Source: Palsa-504 sp963753225 | GTDB lineage: Bacteria; Actinomycetota; Actinomycetes; Streptosporangiales; Streptosporangiaceae | DNA length: 64,000 nucleotides | NCBI GenBank assembly: GCA_963753225.1 | Contig: CAVWBQ010000045.1 | Location: forward strand, 372,001 to 436,000 | Direction: 5' to 3' | Part shown: piece by piece, positions 16,984 to 24,656 of the stretch | Layout: every line of letters starts with the position of its first letter | Position numbering within the stretch: position 1 is the stretch's first letter | The notes under the pieces: model-generated | Told to the model about the DNA's origin: nothing | Seen by the model: only the letters and a program-made list of their open reading frames with translations | The model's database searches: none | Position numbers and translations under genes: made by a program

Positions 16984-17268
16984 GTCCCAGCGGGTGCGCC
17001 ACGTGAAAGCAGCCTTCACCCCCACTATGAGGCTGCCGGGCTGCGCGCAGGGTTCCAGGGCGGCGGCCAAGTCCTCGAACCGGCAAGCGTCGATCAGCAC
17101 CATGCTGGCCGCGCCCAAACCGCCGGGCCGGGCCAGGCGGTCCACCGGCAGGAACGGCCCCGGATCCTCGCCCGCATCCTCGCCGCAAAAATAAAGCCGA
17201 TCTTCGTCGTCGCGGGCAGCGTGCGCGGACACAACCATGACCATGCTGGGTTTGGCCAGCTCGGCCCG
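16984..17268 (-). pseudogene. Caspase-/CHAT-like protein remnant
   Basis: In the frame from 17268 (MRAELAKPSMVMVVSAHAARDD) the sequence continues DRLYFCGEDAGEDPGPFLPVDRLARPGGLGAASMVLIDACRFEDLAAALEPC. The order His in a VSAHA-type strand, an LPVDRLA segment, then VLIDAC is that of CHAT/caspase-like clan CD peptidases. The frame then runs into the rhodanese upstream region without a domain end, so only about 95 residues remain. It is out of frame with the rhodanese and is not part of it. A short real gene is possible but unlikely. Confidence 0.4.
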
Positions 17269-17388
17269 CATCCCCTTCACAGGACACCATGACCTGGTAA
17301 AAGGGTCGCGCTCCGGGCGGTGGATCACCCCCGCGGAAGACCCTGGCGGAGTTCGTCATGACGGCCCCTTCTTGACTGTTACGCGCGC

Positions 17389-17429
17389 CTGGCAGTTCTC
17401 TTCACGTTCCAGGCGAAGAGAACTGCCAG
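17389..17429 (-). terminator. Strong hairpin after the hydrolase pair
   Basis: CTGGCAGTTCTCTTC (17389-17403) is perfectly complementary to GAAGAGAACTGCCAG (17415-17429), a 15-bp stem with an 11-nt loop, beginning 13 bp beyond the stop of the minus-strand hydrolase. No T-tract, as in many actinobacterial terminators. It may work in both directions. Confidence 0.75.
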
Positions 17430-17441
17430 CCCCTTTGCGGT

Positions 17442-18362
17442 TCAGGCGAGGCTGTCGGCCTCTTTGATCGCGTGGGCGAAGTCGAGTGGCGCTTCTTGCG
17501 GCAGGTTGTGGCCGATGCCGCCGGTGAGTGTCCGGTGCAGGTATTTGCCGGTGAACCGCGCGGCGTAGGCGGCGGGATCGGGGTGCGGTGCGCGGTTCGC
17601 GTCGCCTTCGAGCGTAATCGTCGGCACGGAGATCGCCGGGAATGCCGCGAGCTGCTGCTCGAGCGCGTCGTACTGCGGTTCGCCGGCCGCGAGGCCTAGC
17701 CGCCACCGGTAGTTGTGGATGACGACGGCGACGTGGTCGGGGTTGTCGAATGCGGCCGCGCTGCGCTCGAATGTGGCGTCGTCGAAGCGCCACGCCGGCG
17801 ACGCGGATCGCCAGATGAGCCGGGCGAAGTCGCGGCGGTTGGCCGCGTAGCCGGCGCGGCCGCGCTCGGTGGCGAAGTAGTACTGGTACCACCAGTCCCG
17901 CTCGGCGTCCGGCGCCAGCGGCGCCTGGCCGGCCGCCTGGCTGCCGATTAGGTAGCCGCTCACCGACATCATGGCCCGGCACCGCTCGGGCCAGAGCGCG
18001 GCTATGACGTTGGCCGTCCGCGCCCCCCAGTCGAAGCCGGCCACAATCGCCTGGCCGACGCCGAGGGCGTCCAGCAGCGCGATCGCGTCGACGGCCAGCA
18101 CAGCCTGCTGCCCGTTACGCACCGCGCCGTCGGACCGGAACCGTGTGGGGCCGTAGCCCCGCAGGTACGGGACGATCACGCGGTACCCGGCCGCGGCCAG
18201 CGCGGGCGCGGCGTCGGCGTAGCTGTGGATGTCGTAGGGCCATCCGTGCAGCAGCAGCACCGCCCGGCCGCCGGGCGGCCCGATGTCGGCGTAGCCGACG
18301 TCGAGCACGCCGGCGGCGATCCGCTGTACCGGGCCGAACGGCCCGGCGGCCGGTGCGCTCAT
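17442..18362 (-). CDS. Alpha/beta hydrolase, epoxide hydrolase/dehalogenase-like
   Basis: 306 residues. The oxyanion-hole motif is LLLHGWPYDIHSYADA and the nucleophile elbow is IVAGFDWGARTA, where Asp replaces Ser, the hallmark of epoxide hydrolases and haloalkane dehalogenases. The C-terminal His is in GGIGHNLPQEAP and an acid lies in ITLEGDANRAPHPDP. Its ATG at 18362 overlaps the TGA of the upstream hydrolase (ATGA), so translation of the two is coupled. A strong hairpin ends the unit. Substrate unknown. Confidence 0.9.
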   Translation of the reverse strand: MSAPAAGPFGPVQRIAAGVLDVGYADIGPPGGRAVLLLHGWPYDIHSYADAAPALAAAGYRVIVPYLRGYGPTRFRSDGAVRNGQQAVLAVDAIALLDALGVGQAIVAGFDWGARTANVIAALWPERCRAMMSVSGYLIGSQAAGQAPLAPDAERDWWYQYYFATERGRAGYAANRRDFARLIWRSASPAWRFDDATFERSAAAFDNPDHVAVVIHNYRWRLGLAAGEPQYDALEQQLAAFPAISVPTITLEGDANRAPHPDPAAYAARFTGKYLHRTLTGGIGHNLPQEAPLDFAHAIKEADSLA

Positions 18363-19087
18363 CCGATGGCCGTGACCGCGCGGGCGATGACCGCGGCCAC
18401 GTCCGCGGGGTGCGTGGCGGGGACCGCGTGCGAGGCGTCGATCTCGGTGATCTCGCTGCCCGCCCGCTTGGCCATGTCGCGCTCGGCGTGGGGGTGGATG
18501 GCGTGATCGGCGGTGGCCACGATCGCCCAGGACGGCAGCCTCTTCCACGCCGGCGTGCCGGTGACGGCCGTGGCGAAGGCGGCGAGCGACGCCGGCCGCT
18601 GCGTGCGGGCCAGGGTATCGGCCACGTCGGCGGGTGCCTCGGCGCACACCGCGTCGTGGAACAACGCGGCGTCGACGTACGTGTCGGTCGCCTGCTCGCC
18701 CCGGTCGTCGGTGTAGGTGAAGGTGCGCAGCGCGGCCGAAAGCGGCACGTCGGGGTAGCGGGCGTTGATCGCCCCGAGGGTCTCGCCCGCCTCGGGAGCG
18801 TAGGCGGCGACGTACACGAGCCCGGCGACGTTGCCCGCGTCGCTGCCCGTCTGGCTGATGACGGCGCCAGCGTAGGAGTGGGCGACCAGGACGACCGGGC
18901 GGCCGAGCGCCTCGACGAAGCCGGTGAGGTAGGCGGCGTCGACGCCGACGCCGCGCAGCAGGTTCGGCGGCGCCACGACGTCCAGGCCGGCCGCCTTGAG
19001 CTCGGCGATGACGCCGTTCCAGCTCGAGGCGTCGACGAACGCGCCATGGACCAGCACGACGGTGGGGGTGAGGTCGGACGTGCTCAT
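18359..19087 (-). CDS. Alpha/beta hydrolase, serine nucleophile
   Basis: 242 residues with the signature of the EstC/MenH-like alpha/beta hydrolases: TVVLVHGAFVDASSWNGVI at the start, LVAHSYAGAVISQ (Ser nucleophile) and a final His in IDASHAVPATHPADVAAV. Start ATG at 19087 with AAGGAGATCC upstream. Relatives include methylesterases and hydroxynitrile lyase-like plant enzymes; the physiological substrate is unknown. It is the first gene of a two-gene unit with the Asp-nucleophile hydrolase, by a 4-nt overlap. Confidence 0.88.
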   Translation of the reverse strand: MSTSDLTPTVVLVHGAFVDASSWNGVIAELKAAGLDVVAPPNLLRGVGVDAAYLTGFVEALGRPVVLVAHSYAGAVISQTGSDAGNVAGLVYVAAYAPEAGETLGAINARYPDVPLSAALRTFTYTDDRGEQATDTYVDAALFHDAVCAEAPADVADTLARTQRPASLAAFATAVTGTPAWKRLPSWAIVATADHAIHPHAERDMAKRAGSEITEIDASHAVPATHPADVAAVIARAVTAIG

Positions 19088-19117
19088 GATGGATCTCCTT
19101 CGCAGAAGCGGCCGGCG

Positions 19118-20721
19118 TCAGCCTGCCGCCCAGAACGAGCAGTGGTGAGCGGTGGCGAAGTCGGTCGTGACCTGCGACTGCAACGGCACGAGCGACAGCA
19201 CCCTGGTTCCGTTGAACGACGGCCAGGGCAGTGCGCGCGACGACGGGTTGCCGGTCCCGGCGAAGCTGGCCCAGTCCGTCCGCATGCTGGCCGCGAGCGC
19301 CTGCTGGCCGGCGTTAAGCACGACCGGCGAGTTCGGCAGGTCGAACAGGTACGGGAGTTCTGCCCGTGCGTCGCCTGGCCCAGACCGAATCCCGGCGCGG
19401 CGTCGTCGTTGAACTGGTAGGCGTAGGTCGGGACGCCGCGCGCGGCGGTCTGGCGGTCCACCTGCAGGGCCGGGCACGCGAAGCTCGCGTCCGAGACGGC
19501 CAGGCCGAAGACCTCGTCCGGCCTCGTCGGGTTGGCGCTGAGCGGGTACACGGCCGCGATCGCCGCGGCCCGCGCGGGTGACACGCCCAGGGCCTGGGCA
19601 ATGTCAGCCTCGTAGGTTGCCTCGCTGCCGTCCAGTGGCGCGGCCAGCGGTATGTTCGTCCCCTGGCTGACGGTCAGCTTCAGGCCGTCGACGAAGAGCA
19701 GTTCCTCGTCGTGGGTGATGCCGTTGATCACCGGCACCCGGGCGAACTGCCCGCGGGCCAGGGCCGTGCCGATCGGCTGGGTGAGCACCGCGCCGTCGAC
19801 CACGCCGGGAATCTCGACGCCGAAGTTGGCGACCAGGGCGCTGACCGGCGCGCTGCGCAGGCACGCCGCGCTCTGGTCCGCGCAGCCGACCGCGGTGGCG
19901 AACGTCGGCCGGCCGCCTCGGCCACAGCCAGCGGCCGCTGGTTCAGGGCGAACGTACCGCTCTGCACGATCGCCCGCTGGAACAGCCCGCGGGCGCCGGG
20001 CGAGACCATCTGGGCCAGCACCGACAGCGCCGGCCGACTGGCCCGCGATGGTCACGTTGCGCGGGTCGCCGCCGAACCGCGCGATGTTCCGCTGGACCCA
20101 GCGCAGCGCCGCCTGCTGGTCCATCAGCCCGTAGTTCCCGGCCGCGCCGTGGGAGGCGAGCGCCGGATGCGCCAGGAAGCCGAGCGCGCCGAGGCGGTAG
20201 TTGATCGTGACGACCACCACGCCGTCCGCGGCGAGCTTGGTGCCGTCGTAGTCGCGGGCGCCGTCCTGGACCAGGCCGCCGCCGTGGATCCACACCAGCA
20301 CCGGTCGGCCACCTTGATCGTTGCTGCCTACCGGCGGCGCATAGACGTTGAGGTACAGGCAGTCCTCGCTGATCGTCCCGGGCGGGAGCAACGGGTTGCG
20401 CTCCGTTGCCTGCGGGCAGCTCGGTCCGAACGTCGTCGCGTCCCGCACTCCTGACCAGGACGACGCTGGCTGCGGTGGCCGCCACCGCAGCTTCCCCGTC
20501 GGCGGGGCGGCGTACGGCAGCCCCAGGAAGGAGTTCACCCCCGTGGCGCTGGCACCGCGGATGAGGCCGCCATCAATGCGCACGATCGGGTTGGCGCCGC
20601 CTGACGCGGGGGACGCGACGGCACTACCGGCGCTAGCCGCGAGGACAGTTGCAGCGACGCTTACCGCCGAGACTGCGGACAACGCAGCTCGCCGCACACG
20701 CCGCGCACGGGTTGTTTTCAT
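19118..20721 (-). pseudogene. Secreted carboxylesterase (type B) with three frameshifts
   Basis: Begins at the ATG at 20721 behind GGAG with a clear signal peptide (MKTTRARRVRRAALSAVSAV then ..SAVASPASGG). The type B carboxylesterase core is evident: LGLPYAAPPTGKLRWRPPQP, EDCLYLNVYAP, VLVWIHGGGLVQ, and the Ser motif VTIAGQSAGA. Homology leaves the frame at about 20030, continues in a second frame as LAQMVSPGARGLFQRAIVQSG, and returns at about 19918 as TFATAVGCADQ. A third shift near 19370 moves the C-terminus into another frame (ELPYLFDLPNSPVVLNAGQQ) ending at 19118. Two of the shifts compensate, so a long run-through frame exists, but the middle 37 residues and the last 90 would be garbled. 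Either decayed or affected by sequencing indels in GC-rich runs. Confidence 0.8.
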
Positions 20722-20796
20722 CTTCCTCACTCCTTGGTCCTGTCGTTGGAACCGTCGTTGGTCTTGCGCTCAGAGTCGCGATTCACCGGACTTGTC

Positions 20797-20832
20797 GAGC
20801 CAGTGCGGATACTGGTCTGGGCACTGGTCCAC
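20797..20832 (-). repeat. Dispersed leader element, copy 1
   Basis: On the minus strand GGACCAGTGCCCAGACCAGT followed by ATCCGCACTGGCTC, upstream of the carboxylesterase start. It contains CCAGTG/CACTGG inverted half-sites and shares CCAGT-N-TCCGCAC with the copy before the hydrolase fragment at 36263. Confidence 0.55.
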
Positions 20833-21012
20833 GGCGGACATCGGCCGGCCAGGCATCCGGTCTCGACCGGATGACGGGGCCCCCGCGAAGCCAGCACACG
20901 CCCAGGACCTGAACTGGCCCTCTGCGTCATCGGCCACCCAGATCGTCCACGAGCCGCACAGCTCCGCCGATTGGGCAACCTCTAGTACCCAGGCGCCGGG
21001 CGCGCCACGCGT

Positions 21013-21044
21013 CCTCCACACGTGTGCCGACCAGGGTTCGGCAC
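21013..21044 (+). repeat. Dispersed leader element, copy 2
   Basis: CACACGTGTGCCGACCAGGG then TTCGGCAC, with GTGCCGA/TCGGCAC arms. It aligns with the copy at 36169-36200 over about 30 bp with few differences. Confidence 0.6.
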
Positions 21045-21082
21045 GGGTTCGGAGGTGCTAGCTGGGCGATGCGTCGCTGGGC

Positions 21083-21407
21083 ATGCTGTGGCACAAGCTC
21101 AGCGAGCTGCCAGTCGTGTCGAAGATCCGCGGCCGGGCCCGCGGGGCGGGCAGCGAACTGGCGCTGGCGCGCGACATGTGGTTCGCCGCGTGGGAGAACG
21201 CCATCCTGGGACAGATCGAGGTCGGCGTCGGCGCGCTCCTGGGCGCGGGCGGCGTGCAGCACCTGGCCCGGCTGCTGGGACGGGGCCGGGCCATGGAGGC
21301 GATTATCGGCGCGGGCGACTTCGACGCCGAGATGGCCGAACGGTACGGCTGGATCAACCGGGCCCTGCCCCGAACTCGACCTCGGCGACCGCCTCGGAGC
21401 CCTCTGA
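21083..21407 (+). pseudogene. Enoyl-CoA hydratase/isomerase fragment
   Basis: Residues ELPVVSKIRGRARGAGSELALARDMWFAAWENAILGQIEVGVGALLGAGGVQHLARLLGRGRAMEAII correspond to the central crotonase fold, including the oxyanion-hole GAGSELALA region and the GAGGVQHLARLLGR helix. The N-terminal third and C-terminal helical region of a normal 250-residue protein are missing. The frame slips after INRALP; the expected continuation ELDLGDRLGAL lies in another frame and stops at about 21407. Truncated and frameshifted, so non-functional. Confidence 0.75.
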
Positions 21408-21804
21408 AAAGGCCTGAGCTGGTGCTCGGGCGGATGATGGAGTGGTGGACGGCGCGCCGTGGCTCAGATGCTCCCGGATGCCGGCCGTTCGCTTTCGATG
21501 GTGTAGCGGCGAATCGGAACCTGAAGCACTTGTTCGCTTGCCATCGACTTCCTTCCTCCCGCCGGCTTAGGCAGTCCCACTGCGAGACCACGCCGGGCCC
21601 CGGCCTTAACGACTTCGACCATGACGAGCTAGGCGGTGCGTGACCACCACCTGTGATGAGAGAGGATGGCCTGTCATTGGCCATCACCGGCTTTCTCGTC
21701 CGCCGCCTCGGCTGCCAGCTGACGTCACCGCGACGGTCTGCCCGGTAACCGGGGCTCGTGCTGGCTGGTAACGATGGTCGTTGCGGTTGCCGTGATTCGT
21801 CCGA
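21408..21804. other. Intergenic region, 397 bp, with a 26-codon mini-frame
   Basis: No full gene. On the minus strand an ATG at 21544 with an excellent SD (GGAAGGAAG) opens a 26-codon frame ending at 21464 (MASEQVLQVPIRRYTIESER..). This is likely the preserved N-terminus of a deleted gene rather than a functional peptide. The rest shows no recognisable feature. Confidence 0.4.
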
Positions 21805-22662
21805 TCACGTTCCTTTGCCGACCAGGAATGCCTCGACGTCGGCGGCGAACTCGGAGTGATGCTGGAACAGGAATCCGTGTGCGGAGTCGGGGTAGAGCTT
21901 CACCCGGGCGTGCGGGATCAGGCCCGCGAGCAGGTAGGAGTAGCGCGGCAGGATCATCGGGTCGCTGTCGCCGTTGGCCACGAACACCGGCATGTCGATG
22001 GCACTGAGCCGCTGGAGCAGCGCGTGGTCGGGAATTCCCCAGGTGCAGACCGCGTCGTATTGAGCCTCGCGGGTCTCCCACGTCGTGGCCTTATCCCGGT
22101 CCTGCGTCCTGGCGTACATCCGCCGCAGCGCATCGCTGCCTGCTTGCCGACTGGCCACTGACTGAGTGAAGAACACGTCAAGATAGGCCTCAGAGCTGGT
22201 CTGCGGTGTACCGACCGCGCCGATGACCTCCGGCGCCCAGCCGTGCATGCCGGCCGCGCCCCTGGGCGCCGACGAGGCCAGCACCAGCCGCCGGACAATG
22301 GCCGGCCGCACCAGCACGATCTGCTGCGCGACGAAACTTCCGATGGAAAAGCCGAGCAGGTCTGCCTGATTGAACTCCATCGCGGCCACGAAGGCGATGG
22401 CATCGCGGGCCATCTGCTCGATAGTGTCCGGGGTCCTGCCGGTGGACCCGCCCACCCCGGCGTTGTCGAACGTCACGACGCGCCGTGCCGGAGCCAGCGC
22501 GTCGATCAACGCTGGGTCCCAGTTGTCGAGGTTCCCGCGGAAGTGCTGGAGCAGTACCAGCGGCACGGTGCCCTCCCCGCCGCCACTGTCGCGGTATACG
22601 TAATCGATGCCGTTGGCCGCACTGACCAGTTCGTTCGGCAGTTCCGAATACGCCGTGCCCAT
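21805..22662 (-). CDS. Alpha/beta hydrolase, serine nucleophile
   Basis: 285 residues: LVLLQHFRGNLDNWDPALIDALA replaces the usual HG oxyanion motif with HFRG, the nucleophile elbow is LLGFSIGSFVAQQ, an acid is in FVANGDSDPMIL, and the final His is in LYPDSAHGFLFQHH. These are typical of haloperoxidase-like/non-haem esterase hydrolases. A degraded near-copy of the gene occurs at 59270-59652, with a deletion between equivalent points, so the family has been duplicated within the window. Weak AAAGGA precedes the ATG at 22662. Confidence 0.9.
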   Translation of the reverse strand: MGTAYSELPNELVSAANGIDYVYRDSGGGEGTVPLVLLQHFRGNLDNWDPALIDALAPARRVVTFDNAGVGGSTGRTPDTIEQMARDAIAFVAAMEFNQADLLGFSIGSFVAQQIVLVRPAIVRRLVLASSAPRGAAGMHGWAPEVIGAVGTPQTSSEAYLDVFFTQSVASRQAGSDALRRMYARTQDRDKATTWETREAQYDAVCTWGIPDHALLQRLSAIDMPVFVANGDSDPMILPRYSYLLAGLIPHARVKLYPDSAHGFLFQHHSEFAADVEAFLVGKGT

Positions 22663-22774
22663 GGCTGCTCACCCGGTCCTTTCGAATGGTGACGGCAGGC
22701 TCCTCGGCTCTGGGATGGTTCCGCCGAGATGGTCGCGTGGGCTGCGGGATGAGCTCACATGGCCGCGACGTGCT

Positions 22775-22978
22775 TTACTTCGGCCATGTAGCGGCCCGCG
22801 GCCGCCGAGCCTCCTGACCGGGTGGAACACCTCGCTGACCTCGACGCCCCTGTCGAACGAGGTTCCGCGCGCGCGCCACGTTGATGTCAGAGACCGTCAC
22901 GACCTCGAGGTTCATGTCGACCGTCCCCGCCTCGGACGTCTGCGCCGAGGTGTCACTGCTTACGTCGGTGCTGGTCAT
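22775..22978 (-). pseudogene. VOC family protein with internal deletion
   Basis: Starts properly at the ATG at 22978 with GGAGG five bases upstream and reads MTSTDVSSDTSAQTSEAGTV then DMNLEVVTVSDINVARA, the N-terminal VOC strand-helix. It then jumps directly into sequence that, in another frame, encodes DRGVEVSEVFHPV, which lies about 75 residues later in the intact paralogue at 745-1188. The joint at about 22870 therefore deletes the middle of the protein and shifts frame. The fragment cannot fold as a VOC domain. Confidence 0.75.
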
Positions 22979-23317
22979 ACGGACCTCCGTCGGTGAATTG
23001 TTACCGATCCCAGCGTGTCGCTTCGGCCGATCCGTCGCGCCCGTGGGAATCCCTGGCGGCTACCCTGGCGGTCCTCGCGGCCCTGGCCGCTGACTAGGTA
23101 ACTTTCACCCTGTTCAGGTGCTCTGCCTGGACATTGCAAACGTGACGGGCCAAGAGTAATTTGATTTCTGGTTCCTCGTCTTCCGGTAGGTGCGATGAAG
23201 GCTGGCACGTGAGGCGCCTTGTGATCATCGCCGTAGCCAGCCGCCCTTGATCGCACCCGTCGTCGGCCGGCGCCGAGACGGGGTCACGTGCGGCTACGTG
23301 CAGGCGGGGTTGGGCTC
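22979..23317. other. Intergenic region, 339 bp
   Basis: Divergent spacer between the VOC remnant and the BNR-repeat protein. Around 23040-23090 it has repeated CCCTGGCGG units (ATCCCTGGCGGCTACCCTGG), a weak relative of the dispersed repeat at 52828-52912 and 62088-62190. No gene is supported. Confidence 0.4.
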
Positions 23318-24394
23318 ATGGCTATCGGCGTCCTGGCCCTGGTAGGCACCCGCAAGGGACTTTTCCTGCTGCGCGGGGATGACGACCGCCATAGCTGGCA
23401 GCTGGACGGCCCGCTGCTTAATGGCTGGGGGGTTTACCACGCAACGGTCGATGCGCGTGACGGCAAAATCTATGCGGCGGCGAACCATGTCGTCTACGGC
23501 CCGACGGTCCAGTGGTCGGCCGACGGGGGCGAGACGTGGCAGCGGTCGAAGAAGATAGGCCTTCCCGAGTGGTCAGGGCTGACCGTGAACGCGGCCTGGC
23601 ACGTCGAGCCGGGTCTCCCGCAGCAGCCTGGAACGCTGTATCTCGGAGCGGATCCCGGCGTTCTTTTCCGCTCTGACGATGCCGGCGAAACCTGGGAGCC
23701 GAACCTCGGAGTTCTCGAGCATCCCACGCGTGACCGCTGGTTTCCCGGTGCTGGCGGGTTGTGCTGCGATTCGATCCAGCTCGATCCCGGCGACCCGCAA
23801 CGCATGTACGTCTGTATCGCCTCGGCGGGCACGCTCCGGTCTGATGACGGCGGACAGACCTGGCTCCCGGTCAATAAGAACGTCGCGGCCGACTACCTTG
23901 GCACTCCATACGGGGAGATCGGGCAGTGCGTGCACAAGCTGCTGCTGCACCCGGCGCAGCCAGAACGGCTCTGGCAGCAGAACCACTGCGGCGTCTACCG
24001 CTCTGATAACTGCGGTGACTCCTGGGAGCGGGTCGACGGGAACGGGCTGCCGAGCGGGTTCGGGTTCCCGATCATGATCGACCCGAACGACCCTGATACG
24101 GCTTTCGTCATCCCGGAAGCGAGCCCCGAGTATCACTATGGCCCGGACGGGCAGCTTGACGTCTACCGCACGCGGGACAGCGGGAAGACATGGGAGGCGA
24201 TGTCGGACGGCCTGCCAAGACCGGCCTGGGCGGCCGTGCACCGCGAGGCAGCGGCCTCCTACGCGGACTCGCTGTACTTCGGCACCCAGAGCGGCTCCTT
24301 CTATGCGCTCACCCAGGGCGATACGTGGGTCGAGGTGGCGCGGCATCTTCCTCCTATCCTGTCCGTGGAGGTCACGCAGTGGTCCAGGTCATAG
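23318..24394 (+). CDS. BNR/sialidase-like beta-propeller protein
   Basis: 358 residues with repeated Asp-box motifs: SADGGETWQR, SDDAGETWEP, SDDGGQTWLP, SDNCGDSWER and TRDSGKTWEA, spaced about 50 residues apart, which place it in the BNR/VPS10-like propeller group. The N-terminus LALVGTRKGLFLLRG is conserved in this actinobacterial subfamily. It lacks a signal peptide, so it is not a secreted sialidase; function is unknown. Its last 16 bp overlap a MoaD/ThiS-like gene, so the two are translated together. Start ATG at 23318. Confidence 0.85.
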   Translation: MAIGVLALVGTRKGLFLLRGDDDRHSWQLDGPLLNGWGVYHATVDARDGKIYAAANHVVYGPTVQWSADGGETWQRSKKIGLPEWSGLTVNAAWHVEPGLPQQPGTLYLGADPGVLFRSDDAGETWEPNLGVLEHPTRDRWFPGAGGLCCDSIQLDPGDPQRMYVCIASAGTLRSDDGGQTWLPVNKNVAADYLGTPYGEIGQCVHKLLLHPAQPERLWQQNHCGVYRSDNCGDSWERVDGNGLPSGFGFPIMIDPNDPDTAFVIPEASPEYHYGPDGQLDVYRTRDSGKTWEAMSDGLPRPAWAAVHREAAASYADSLYFGTQSGSFYALTQGDTWVEVARHLPPILSVEVTQWSRS

Positions 24395-24636
24395 TCCCGA
24401 GCGTCCTCGCCGCGCAGGCTGAGGGCAGGCATCACTTCGAGGTCGAGGCAGATACCGTGGGGGACGCGCTGCGAGCGCTGCCCGTTGCCGATCTTCTATT
24501 TAACGAGCGGGGCGAGTGGAGCAGGCATCTGAACGTGTTCGTCGACGGAACGGACGCGCGCGAGCGGGGCGGTCCCGCGTGCCCGCTAGCTGGTGCCCGC
24601 GAAATACTGGTCATCGCCATGCTCTCCGGCGGCTAG
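24379..24636 (+). CDS. MoaD/ThiS-family ubiquitin-like sulfur carrier protein
   Basis: 85 residues from a GTG at 24379, with GGAGG seven bases upstream inside the preceding gene. Pattern: beta strand VQVIVPSVLAAQAEGRHHFEVEADTVGDALRALP, a central helix, NVFVDGTDARERGG, and a C-terminal strand ending ILVIAMLSGG. The terminal Gly-Gly is the site that is adenylated and thiocarboxylated in MoaD and ThiS. The fixed overlap with a BNR-repeat protein suggests the pair acts together, possibly in a sulfur-transfer step other than molybdopterin or thiazole synthesis, since no moe or thi genes are nearby. Confidence 0.85.
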   Translation: MVQVIVPSVLAAQAEGRHHFEVEADTVGDALRALPVADLLFNERGEWSRHLNVFVDGTDARERGGPACPLAGAREILVIAMLSGG

Positions 24637-24656
24637 CGCTCAGTACGATCCAATGG

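Larger units (their letters stand above)
20722..21082. other. Intergenic region, 361 bp, with two copies of a dispersed palindromic element
   Basis: Upstream region of the carboxylesterase gene (minus strand) and the left border of a broken enoyl-CoA hydratase gene (plus strand). No gene is supported. It contains the repeat elements at 20797-20832 and 21013-21044, described separately. Confidence 0.5.
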
